A DNA stretch of 64,000 nt from Trichosporon coremiiforme (lineage: Eukaryota > Basidiomycota > Tremellomycetes > Trichosporonales > Trichosporonaceae). A program made the position numbers and the translations under genes. Shown in pieces: positions 21,094 through 29,766 of this stretch (positions are counted from its first letter, which is position 1; each line of letters opens with the position of its first letter). The notes under the pieces are model-generated. The model was given only the letters and a program-made list of their open reading frames with translations. It was not told the origin of the DNA and made no database searches. The stretch spans positions 1-64,000 of the forward strand of contig BCJJ01000009.1 in the NCBI GenBank assembly GCA_039545355.1, given 5' to 3'.

Positions 21094-21222
21094 GTTCTCG
21101 TGGTGTAGTGGTTATCATACTCTCTTAGGGTGATCAACATCTTGAGCTTTGCCTCCAACGGTCTCTGGTTCGCCAGAGATCGAGCTTGGGAGTGGCCCCG
21201 GGTTCAAATCCCGGCGAGGACC
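21094..21222 (+). tRNA. tRNA-Pro (anticodon AGG), with 56-nt intron
   Basis: Acceptor stem GTTCTCG/CGAGGAC, anticodon stem CTCTC/GGGAG (with a G-U pair), loop TT-AGG-G plus T38, T arm CCGGG-TTCAAAT-CCCGG, discriminator C as expected for Pro. A 56-nt intron (21131-21186) sits at 37/38. Pol III termination is expected at the T run directly downstream. Confidence 0.88.
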
Positions 21223-21223
21223 G

Positions 21224-21228
21224 TTTTT
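21224..21228 (+). terminator. RNA polymerase III terminator of tRNA-Pro(AGG)
   Basis: TTTTT beginning 2 nt after the tRNA 3' end. Confidence 0.75.
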
Positions 21229-21643
21229 GCTCTTTCTGAGGTGTTACATGCATGCAGAATGTGGAGAAATGTGGTTGGAAGACCGGAGATTTGAGGAAGG
21301 GTCTCGTGCGGAGGTCGGATGGTGGTGGTTGGTGGAGGTGGTGGAGGTGGCGCTTGGGCGCATTATTACGAGCTTCATAGGCCGCCGTACTCGACTCTGG
21401 AACATCTGGCCAATATTCTATTGCCCTTTGACTGCTGCGAGACAGATGAAGTAGTCGACAAGGTCAGCCGAAGCTGACAGCAGGGTAAAGTTGAGGGAAA
21501 GCCCGCATCTGCACCATCGCTGCGAACTTGTGAGTTGTGGCAAGCAACGGTATACAGAGCAATGCCGCTGCAACTGTGCGACCTCGTCACAGACCAACTA
21601 TACATGTATCTCTAAAGAGCGCCCACAATTGAACTCATGGCCA
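21229..21643. other. Intergenic
   Basis: About 415 bp between tRNA-Pro and the first broken F-box-like copy. It includes a GGTGG-rich stretch near 21320-21350; no gene was recognised. Confidence 0.5.
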
Positions 21644-22390
21644 TCAGTGCATCAAAAGAGGTTCCTCAGACATCATGAGCTGCAACATGCGCGCGCCCAC
21701 ATGGGCCTCGTACTCGACCATTATCATACGTGCCCAGCAACACTCAAACTCTTGCGAGCGGTGGCCACCCTCATGGGACACCTGAAAAGATCTCTTGCAC
21801 ATGTATAAAGCGCTCATGCTCATCGGATATTTGGAGCAGCTCGTTATACATCGGCGACTCCTCTTCGGTAAAATACCTCCAGTGCCACTGCTCGGAGGCT
21901 AGGAGGACGACAGTCAGAGAGGGGTTGGAGCACACGGCCAAGGTGATCGAGGTCATCCAGATGTGCAACTTCCAGCTGCTGGTCTCGTTACCGCCGATGC
22001 CGCAGGACACGCAGAACAAACATTGGCAACTGCATCCCTTCGTCATGCTGAACTGGCCAGTACCTGTAAGCTGGGCCGGCCTGCAGCCGGCCAACACAGC
22101 GGCACGCATGAACCTCGGTGATTGCGGTCTTGGTCCAGCCCTCCGTGTTGCTGCCCAAAGCACGAGCTCGCGATCGGTGCGCAGCAGCACCCCTTGTGAT
22201 GGATCAGATATGCCATTATACTGCAACGCGAGAACCTTGCGACGTGGAGGGTGATATCGATGCCGTTGTTGACAGACGAACTAGCGAGGCGGTACTGCGC
22301 GAGGGTGCGGTAGTTGCCGCTGAGGTGAAGATGGCAAAGAATGGTGTTCAGGATGTGGGGTAACGCCTGAACATCGAGACTGGATGCCAT
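21644..22390 (-). pseudogene. Decayed F-box-like paralogue 5
   Basis: The family N terminus is clear (LDVQALPHILNTILCHLHL, then YRTLAQYRLASSSVNNGID). After that, homology jumps between all three frames: the TEGW block, the LTVVLLASEQWHWRYF block and the C-terminal VEYEAHVGARMLQLM block are each in a different frame. The copy is about 750 nt against about 1 kb for intact members, because the central INMRY region is missing. Several frameshifts and at least one deletion mean it cannot encode the family protein. Confidence 0.8.
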
Positions 22391-22729
22391 GGCGGGCCAA
22401 GAGGTGGCCAAGAGGAGATGGCGATGAGAAGAAGCTAGACGACGGACGAGCTGTGTTGGCTGTTGCGCAGACTGCGCGAGCGATGGTCAATGGTTCCGCG
22501 ATCGGCGGCGATCGAAAGTGCGCCCCTCCTATGTCGTGAACGAGGCGTGAAACGGGAACTGGCTAGGAAGAAGAGCACCTCGTTCAAGTTTAAGTACCAT
22601 AAAAGTGCATTCGCAATATACAGATACAGCCAAAGACGCCTGAAGACGGAAGTCAGGATGAGGTAGACAGGAGATGCGGGCGGTCAAGGCGTGTGAGGCC
22701 TCCGAGCTTCCCTCCCACTGCGCACTGCC
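22391..22729. other. Intergenic
   Basis: About 340 bp between paralogues 5 and 6; nothing recognised. Confidence 0.5.
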
Positions 22730-23775
22730 CTACTCTGAGAGCATGATCTGGAACATACGGGATCCGACTTGAGCCTCGTACTCCGCCATTGTCAGGAACT
22801 TGATTCGGGCGAGACAGGACTTGAGGTCAACCGCCGGTATCCGGTGGAGGTACCCGGCCAAGAGTAATTTACGTTCAACTTGACACAACACTGCGTCGGC
22901 CTTCTAATTCTCAATTTCCCGAGGACATGTTCCATGTCGCTGTTGGTCTGAGCAGCAAACCAGTCCCACTGCCAGTGTTCGGCAAGTATGACGACTTTCA
23001 AAGCGGGGTTGTGGTGCAAAGCGCAAGCAACCGAAACCGACCAATTTCGGAGAGAGCCCTCGTGCCACGCGTCAACACCACTGCTCACCGGTGTAAACAT
23101 GAGGACCAGCTCCTGGGACTTGTGGACGGTGTTGATACCCAAGAATTCGGGGTGGCTTAGGGGGTCGTCGAGGTACGAGAAAGCGAAATCGGGAGGACAG
23201 AGCGCACAAGCGTCATAGCGCATGTTGATGACCACGCGTTCTGCATCGGAACAGAGCTCGACTTCTCTCTTGTTGTGGATTCCCATTTCCGGAAACGCCG
23301 CTGGCAACTGCGCGGAGAAGTACGCTGGGGACGGGAAGACGATGAAGGTCTCTGCGCCGCATGGGGAAGGGTACGACCTGTACTCGAAGATACGCAGGAC
23401 AGGCATTCTCGCGACAACATCGTCTTGCATTGGCAGGGTCTCTTCGTCCAGGACGGCAACGTGATCGGAAGCATTGTCCGGAAGGCGCACGTCATACACC
23501 GCCTGTATGGTGTCCTTGCGCCATCCCTCCGTGCTGCTGCTCCAGAGTAGCGTTTCGTGGTCGAGCCGAACGGTAGTCACGAGTTGAGGAGACCGAGTTG
23601 ACTTGGGCACGAGAACCTTTTGGCGAGGAAGGCGACTGTCGATGGTGGCCTTGACGAATGTGCTGGTGAGGCGACACTGAGCCAGGGTGTGGTAGTCGCC
23701 GCCCAGTTGGAGTTGGCAGAGAACCTGCTCCAGGATGTGCGGATACGCCCCGGCATCGAGGCATGAGATACCCAT
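22730..23775 (-). pseudogene. F-box-like paralogue 6, frame broken near the 3' end
   Basis: From the Met at 23775 (MGISCLDAGAYPHILEQVL) the frame is intact for most of the protein: CRLTSTFVKATIDSRL, VLRIFEYRSYPSPCGAE, RVVINMRYDA, ELVLMFTPVSSGVD, LAEHWQWDWF. It then drifts into unrelated residues and stops at 22792. The conserved end (ARIKFLTMAEYEAQVGSRM) is present in another frame down to a TAG at 22730-22732. The break lies roughly between 22830 and 22940. This may be a recent frameshift, a sequencing error or, less likely, a missed intron; the 327-aa truncated form could still be made. Confidence 0.7.
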
Positions 23776-23930
23776 GGCGACGCTGAGCTTGATTTGAGTG
23801 TGGATGAGGAAGGAACTTGTGAGATGATTCAGCTGCATGTTGCAAGCGTCCGTCTCGCAGAGAATGCACCCGCGATCGGTGCTACCCTGCGCCCTCCTTC
23901 CGGCAGCCTGTCAGGCCCTCCATTCCCTTA

Positions 23931-24914
23931 TCATGTTCGCTGGGGATGCATGAGATGAAGCATTCGTGAGCCAACTTGGGCCTCGTACTCCGCCGTTGTC
24001 AAGAACCTGATACGAGCGAAACAATGCTCAGGATCAGTCTCCGGCGCTTGGTCGAGGTAAACCAGAATGAGCCTCTTGAACGCAGCCACAAGGCGCTCGT
24101 GCTCGTCCTCGATCCCACTCAACTCCTCCTCTTCAGGTCGGGCAAACCAAGTCCAGTTCCACCCATCAACAAGCAGCACCACGCTTAGCGCCAAGTTGTG
24201 CCGGACGGCGAGAGCGACAGAGTGGGTCCAGTTCTCGAGCAACTGCCTCTCCGCTCCCGCCTCCTCCGTCAACTCCAGCCGTGTCGGCGTGAACAACAGT
24301 ACCAACTCCTGCCGCTTCTCCAACACGCCTATGCGGCGGTACATTGAGTTGCGCAGTTCCGCCTCTGGTGCATATCGGAATGCAAAATCTAACGGAGTCT
24401 CGGCGTAGCGCATGTTGATCACGAAGCGGCTGGCTTGGTGACACAGTTCAACGCAGCGGTTGTACTTCCCCTCTGGGGAGAAGTAGGTCGGCAAGGGGAA
24501 GAGGATGAGTGTCTCGGCCTTGCATGGAGGCGAGAGGGCGCGATAGTCGAAGATGCGCAGGATGGTGACTGCCTCTGACAGACGCGGCCAGTACAGGTCT
24601 CCTGTGACATGTAGGTCGGCTACGACGAAGGAGGTCGGTCGCCAGCCCTCCGTGTCGCTGTCCCAGAGGGGCGAGTCGCGCACGACGGTCAGAGCGGTTT
24701 GGCGGGGAGGAGGTACCGGGTCCACCGGCACGAGTGTTCTGTGCCGGGGCAGGCGGGAATCGATCCTGCGCTTCAGCGCAGAACAAGTGAGGCGGCAGGC
24801 GGCTAGAGTTCCAAACTGCCCCGAAAGGTGGAGGTGGTGCAGCACACTGTCAATGATGTGCGGAAAGGCGGCAGCGTCGATGCTGGCCCCCCCCGCAGCG
24901 TCGATGCTGGCCAT
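23931..24914 (-). CDS. F-box-like family protein, paralogue 7
   Basis: An intact single-exon gene of 327 aa and a good family type. It starts MASIDAAGGASIDAAAFPH, where an 18-bp direct repeat has duplicated the first codons. Then come the F-box-like region (TLAACRLTCSALKRRIDSRL), the TEGW block, LRIFDYRALSPPCKAETLI, RFVINMRYAET, KRQELVLLFTPTRLEL, LSVVLLVDGWNWTWF and the C-terminal RIRFLTTAEYEAQVGSRM. Function unknown; an SCF adaptor role is inferred only from the N terminus. Confidence 0.85.
   Translation of the reverse strand: MASIDAAGGASIDAAAFPHIIDSVLHHLHLSGQFGTLAACRLTCSALKRRIDSRLPRHRTLVPVDPVPPPRQTALTVVRDSPLWDSDTEGWRPTSFVVADLHVTGDLYWPRLSEAVTILRIFDYRALSPPCKAETLILFPLPTYFSPEGKYNRCVELCHQASRFVINMRYAETPLDFAFRYAPEAELRNSMYRRIGVLEKRQELVLLFTPTRLELTEEAGAERQLLENWTHSVALAVRHNLALSVVLLVDGWNWTWFARPEEEELSGIEDEHERLVAAFKRLILVYLDQAPETDPEHCFARIRFLTTAEYEAQVGSRMLHLMHPQRT
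24871..24912. repeat. 18-bp direct repeat duplicating a start codon region
   Basis: GCAGCGTCGATGCTGGCC occurs at 24871-24888 and again at 24895-24912, separated by six C-rich bases. On the coding strand it duplicates the ASIDAA codons of paralogue 7. Confidence 0.9.
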
Positions 24915-25123
24915 CACTGGCGAGGTGTAGTGCAGAATGAGAATGCAAATTGCATGCAGCATTGTTGGACAAAAGATATCATCGACGCATTGTCGTGCCG
25001 CTATGGAGACAACTCGCCAATGACCGACTCCTCAGTCCGCTCGGTGCCTCCGCATACCGCCCCCGCGCCTGCGCCACCAGCACCGCATCGTTGACCGTCG
25101 GTCTACTCCCCCACTCCGCAGAT

Positions 25124-26086
25124 CTACCCCGCGTCAACGAGTGCAGACATGCGCATCCCAGCACGCGTCTCGTACTCTTCCATGCTCATGAGCTCAACGC
25201 GCCCGTGGAACAACTCGGCTGGCCAGCCCTCGTCTTCGTCTGCCTCGACTATGGCGCCGATGAAGTGGTAATGCCATGCCTGCTCCAGTCTCTCCCGCTC
25301 CTCTACTACGTCTTGGAGCCAGGACCATTCCTCCACCTCCTTCTCTGCTGTAAACCAGAGCCAGTCCCAGCCGTCGATGATCAGGGTGACGGTGAGGAGC
25401 GGGTTGGCGTACAGGGCTCCGACAACTGAGGCGGTCCACTTTCGTAGGCGGCCGGTCTCAAGGCTGGAGCTGCTCGAGGCGCGAGTAAACATGAGCACGA
25501 GCTCTTGCCTTTTATGCAAGGCTGGTTGGAGGGGATACGGAGATGACTTCAGGTTGTATGCGAAGCGGAAGTCTGGCGGTTGTTTCGACCCCGGGTCACT
25601 ATTGAAGCGCATGTTGATGATTGTCCGGTTGGAGTCGGGGGGAAGGCGGACGCAACTGTCCTTATGATCGGGCTCTAAGAAATGGAGGGCTGAGGGGAAG
25701 ATGATGACCATGTCCGCTGGGACTGGAGGTAGTTGGTCTTGACAGTCAAAGGTGCGTAACACGGGAACTCTCCGGTGTTGCGTCCACTGCTGTTGGGAAG
25801 CCGAGTCCAAGAGCTGAGGGTGGACGTCGATGAGGTTCTCGATGAGCGGCCGGCGCCAGTCTTCGGTCAGAGCGGCCCAGAACCGTGTGTCTGCCGTCAC
25901 ACTGAGGGTACCGTCGGTGCATTTCTGGAGGATCAAGCGGTGTGGGAGACAGGCGTCAATGACCTGCCGCATGGCGGAGGAGGTTTGGCGAAAGTTCGCC
26001 AGAGTCCTGTGTTGGCCGTCCTGATGCAGGGTGTGCAAGACATCGTCGAGGATGTGAGGGTACGCCAAAGCGTCGATGGTGGTCAT
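25124..26086 (-). CDS. F-box-like family protein, paralogue 8
   Basis: An intact gene of 320 aa from the Met of MTTIDALAYPHILDDVLHTL. Landmarks in order: TLANFRQTSSAMRQVIDACL, VPVLRTFDCQDQLPPVPADM, RTIINMRFNSD, KRQELVLMFTRASSS, LTVTLIIDGWDWLWF, and the end MSMEEYETRAGMRMSALV. It is closest to paralogues 6, 7 and 9, all in the same block. Confidence 0.85.
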   Translation of the reverse strand: MTTIDALAYPHILDDVLHTLHQDGQHRTLANFRQTSSAMRQVIDACLPHRLILQKCTDGTLSVTADTRFWAALTEDWRRPLIENLIDVHPQLLDSASQQQWTQHRRVPVLRTFDCQDQLPPVPADMVIIFPSALHFLEPDHKDSCVRLPPDSNRTIINMRFNSDPGSKQPPDFRFAYNLKSSPYPLQPALHKRQELVLMFTRASSSSSLETGRLRKWTASVVGALYANPLLTVTLIIDGWDWLWFTAEKEVEEWSWLQDVVEERERLEQAWHYHFIGAIVEADEDEGWPAELFHGRVELMSMEEYETRAGMRMSALVDAG

Positions 26087-26317
26087 CACAGATCTCGGAG
26101 GAAAGTCCGTTGTGAGCAATGCAACGAGGAAATGCTCAGTCAAGTGTTATACATGGTCGAGAACGGTGGTTTTCAGTCGGATCTCAGAACGCGAAGCAGT
26201 GCGTGGTGGCGTTCTGCGGACCGAAAGTGCGGCAGCCATGTGCAGAGGCCATACCAAACACAGCGATGCAGTCGGATCCGGTCGTCAGTACTGTAACACC
26301 CTCTCCACAAAAGCCAT

Positions 26318-27353
26318 TCACTGCTGCTGCATGAGCTGGAACAAGCGCGGACCGACGTGATCTTCGTACTCAGCCGACGTCATGAACGTGGTACGGCCGA
26401 GAACTTTCTCCGTCAGTGTGATGCGGCTGTCTAGGGTTCTGTTCCAATAGACCTTCCAGGCGAGAGCCCACTGCTCGGCCTCTTCCAAACTCAGATTCTG
26501 GGTATACTCTGAGTCCTCCTTCGCAACAAACCATCCCCAGTCTCAGTGCTCGGCAAGGACGGTGACTCGCAAGGCTGGGTTGACGTACACAGCAAGCTGC
26601 ATCGAGGTTACCCACTGCGGTATGCCGCCATGGCTTCCGACCATGATGCCCTCAGGTGTGGTGGGGAGCACAACCACGACTTTCTGACACAGCTGCGTGC
26701 TAAGGGATTGAGGCTCGGTGAACCATGGCGGCAAGATGGGCAACAGCTCGTAGCAGAAGAAACAATCGCTCGGCTGCTCGCTTCGGAGGCGCTGGGAGTT
26801 GTACGGCGAGTGGATGACGATGCGTTGCGCGTTTTGCGGGAGGTTGATAACGCTGCCACTGCCGAATGCAGGGTGCGAGGCGGTCGTTGGGAATATGATG
26901 ATCGTGTCGGTGGGACAGGGAGGAAGTGGACGCTTGCAGTCAAAGTGGAGCAGCCGCAAGACTGGAACCTTCCCTGACACCCACCACGGCGTTAGGAAGG
27001 GGAGTAACAGCTTGGCATGAGCCCTGTAGGGATGCACGTCGATGACCCGAGGAATTGGACTGCGAGCCCAGCCCTCGGTGCACGTTTTCCACAGACGGGT
27101 CTGCTTGGGCCTGCTCACGTACAGCGGCCGCCGCGGTTGGCCCCAGGGCGGGTCTTGCGAGAAGCACTCAGCAAAGCTGTCATCTTGAAGGATGACGGTA
27201 TGTTTGGGGAGACGCTGATCGATGACTCTCTTAATGGCTGAGCAGGTGGCGCGACATCGAGCAAGCATCTGATGTTGACCATCGAGGTGGAGCTGGTGTA
27301 GGACGTCGTTGAGGATGTGGGGGAAGACGATGGAGGATGTCGAGGGTGGTCAT
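26318..27353 (-). pseudogene. F-box-like paralogue 9, frameshift and nonsense codon
   Basis: The start is at 27353 (MTTLDI), but a one-base shift follows at once, and the family sequence (VFPHILNDVLHQLHLDG, ARCRATCSAIKRVIDQRL) continues in another frame. That frame holds most of the protein (CTEGW, VPVLRLLHFDCKRPLPPCP, RIVIHSPYNS) as far as LRVTVLAEH. There a TGA stands where paralogues have a Trp codon. The same frame continues afterwards (DWGWFVAKEDSEY, TSAEYEDHVGPRLFQLM) to a stop at 26318. Two independent lesions make this a young pseudogene. Confidence 0.85.
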
Positions 27354-27671
27354 TAATTGCTAGGTGGATTGGAAGTCACAATGAATACGGCACATGCGTG
27401 TTCTTGTATGGCGGTTGCCGCAGACACCGTCCATCAGGGCATTGTTCCACGTCTGCCAGGTCTCCACGGGAATTTGCATGGCGCAAGAAGATTGTTCGTG
27501 TTTCATCAGTGGACATGGGAGGTGGAGGTGGATACGGAGCCCCACTCATTGCCTCCACCAAATTTGTCGCCACCCACCTGACTCACTGCTGCACGACATC
27601 CCTGAAAGCGTCCATCGTCCAAAAATGCATGGACAATGGTCCAAAAGATCAGGATACATGCGTATCTTGCG
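27354..27671. other. Intergenic
   Basis: About 320 bp upstream of paralogue 9, ending at tRNA-Glu. No gene was recognised. Confidence 0.5.
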
Positions 27672-27757
27672 TTCTCCGCCAGGGAGTCGAACCCTGCTCT
27701 ACCGCGATGGAGTCTCTCATTGAGAGGCGGTTATACTAACCGATATACTAGCGAAGA
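27672..27757 (-). tRNA. tRNA-Glu (anticodon CTC), with 14-nt intron
   Basis: On the minus strand the acceptor stem pairs TCTTCGC with GCGGAGA. The anticodon stem is ACCGC/GCGGT, the loop CT-CTC-A plus C38, the T arm CAGGG-TTCGACT-CCCTG, the discriminator A. The intron is 14 nt (27707-27720). The D stem GTAT/GTAT is weak, as in other Glu tRNAs. Confidence 0.85.
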
Positions 27758-28086
27758 GGCCATGAAGACCGCTGTGGACGTACGAGTATAGACGGCGCGC
27801 GCGCAACTCGATTCTGGGGGCCGTGCAGCGCTGTTGTGGAGCCGCTGTGAGCGTAGAGCATGCACTGTAGTTGAATAAAAGACGGCAGAGCGATCGCAGG
27901 GAAGGAAGACTGTAGTCCTCGCGATGGTCGGTTGCTTCATTAGGACCTCGCCGATCACCCGTGCCTTTACCCGCATGGCGCGCATTGTCCGTGAGCGGCT
28001 GCACTAGAGCACGGGAGTGCGAGCGAAGGAGCAACCGCGACAGCGATAGTAAAACATAAGCGCCAGATCCATCTGCTGCGCGACCT
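27758..28086. other. Intergenic
   Basis: About 330 bp; nothing recognised. Confidence 0.5.
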
Positions 28087-28935
28087 GTGAGTCTCCTGGC
28101 CCAGTGCGGAGTACCATGCAGAACGAACGAGTCACTCACGAGCACCAACAATCAGTCGCCCATCCTAGAGAGGGATTGTCTTCCTTTCTCATTGTCCCTA
28201 AGCCCTCACTCACTCTTCGCCTGTCGAGATTACACTTCGACAGGGCCACCCCTCCTCCAGATCCCCCCGAACGACCCTGTCGGCCCTCTAAACAGCGCGA
28301 GCCACGAATGGCCAACGGTCGCTGCAGTACTCACGCTGCTACTTCACCCTCACCTACTCCTACTCCTGGTGGCTGCCTCCCCTACTCCAGAGCAAGGCAC
28401 ACGACCACCCCCGCCTCCCCGTATTAGCCCTCAGTATGCGCGCGGCCGCATCGAGTACGTTTACCGCGAGCGCGGAGCAGACTACGCCTTCACGCTCGCG
28501 ACGAACTCGTACGCCGTTCCCGGCACTGGCAGCGTCTACGTCCGCCATGTGCAGTTCACCTTCGCGACGCCCATTCCCGATGGCGAGCGTGTGCGCGTCC
28601 GGCCCGCTCGCGAGAGACCCCGGCACGAGCCCGACATCTCGCCTGTCTCCCTCACCCGGCCCATCCTCGATGATGAGCCGCCCAGCAATCCTGCACCTCG
28701 ACGCCGCTCACCCGAGTCGAGTCTCCGTGTTCCCCGCGCTCGTACAGAGAGTCCGACGACGATTCTTGCACAAAGCCGTCCACGCTCTGGGACGAACAAG
28801 GTGCTGCCTTCCAATCCAGAACCAGAACCCGCGCTCGAAATGGATGTCGATCAAGTCGAAGACGCCGGTCCCAACGAGCCTGAAAGCCAGATAACCAGCG
28901 ATCACCTCGAGCTGTCGCGCGTCGCGCCCGAGTAG
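28087..28935 (+). CDS. Weak hypothetical protein, start unresolved
   Basis: A long open frame whose second half looks coding from about 28430 (YARGRIEYVYRERGADYAF, TNSYAVPGTGSVYVRHVQF), followed by a Pro/Arg-rich disordered tail and an acidic end (ALEMDVDQVEDAGPNEPES). The frame has no ATG before that region, so a spliced 5' exon or a non-coding upstream part must be assumed. ATGs at 28116 and 28308 are in a different frame. I do not recognise the family; it may be small and species-specific, or not a gene. Confidence 0.35.
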   Translation: MSLLAQCGVPCRTNESLTSTNNQSPILERDCLPFSLSLSPHSLFACRDYTSTGPPLLQIPPNDPVGPLNSASHEWPTVAAVLTLLLHPHLLLLLVAASPTPEQGTRPPPPPRISPQYARGRIEYVYRERGADYAFTLATNSYAVPGTGSVYVRHVQFTFATPIPDGERVRVRPARERPRHEPDISPVSLTRPILDDEPPSNPAPRRRSPESSLRVPRARTESPTTILAQSRPRSGTNKVLPSNPEPEPALEMDVDQVEDAGPNEPESQITSDHLELSRVAPE

Positions 28936-29766
28936 TCGTACGAGTAAGCTAGGCAAGCTACGATGAGCTGACGATCAGATAAGAGCGAGCCGAACTACTG
29001 TTGTTGTACGTTAGTCATGTTCCATCACCCGGGACCCTTGGTCAGCAGGGCTATGAGTGCAATATAATGTCCGCCGTGTCATGCCGCAGCGACGAGTGCG
29101 ATTCCGGGCCGGTGATGATGGTGGGAATGTTGCAAAGACAAGTGTGAATGCGCCGCAGCCTCGGGTTGGAGATGTGTTTGGCGACGAAGGCGAGCTGCGA
29201 TATGGGATGACATCAGGGAGTGGTGGACGGAGATGAGCGATGGGTGGCCGGCTATTGGCTGGTTGTAGGCCGAGAAGCGTGACAGGAGGGGGTGTGATCG
29301 AGCAGTCCCAGACGCATCCTTCTGTGAATTCGCCGGGGGATGAGCATGGTGTGCACGAATTGAACTCTAAGCATACGAAACACGCTGGGCACATGCTGGG
29401 CACAGTCGCCATTGGCAACGTTTGTCATGTCTGAACATGTCATCGCTCGCCGAGGAACGCAGTCGCAGATGTCTTGGTATCCAGTATATCCAGTGTCACA
29501 GATCTCGGCGTGGGATTCGGTATGTCAACAGTGGATGGCCAGAGGAAATGGCCGAGTAACAATACCAGGTCGATCACCAGCACAAGACAGTTCGCGTCAC
29601 ATGAGCACTGCACTCGTTGCACTGCCCGCACGCCCGCACGCCCGCACTCTCCTATCGTCACTCTCCATCTCCTCTGAACCTACTAAATACCAAGCCCATC
29701 GGCCTTCTTCCTCCCTTCTCCCTCAACCACCTCTCACCCACAGTCAGCCAACTCCTCCCAACCACC
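28936..29766. other. P450 upstream region
   Basis: About 830 bp. It contains one further ATCWGATAA match (28974-28982); no gene was recognised. Confidence 0.5.
28974..28982 (+). promoter_or_regulatory. Isolated ATCAGATAA match
   Basis: An exact match to the iron-GATA consensus, but 793 bp before the P450 start and just after the weak ORF. It is much further from a start codon than the other matches, so chance is plausible. Confidence 0.25.

Noticed and set aside
28974..28982. Fifth ATCAGATAA as a P450 control site
   Set aside because: It is almost 800 bp from the P450 start, unlike the 100-200 bp of the others, and one such match is expected by chance.
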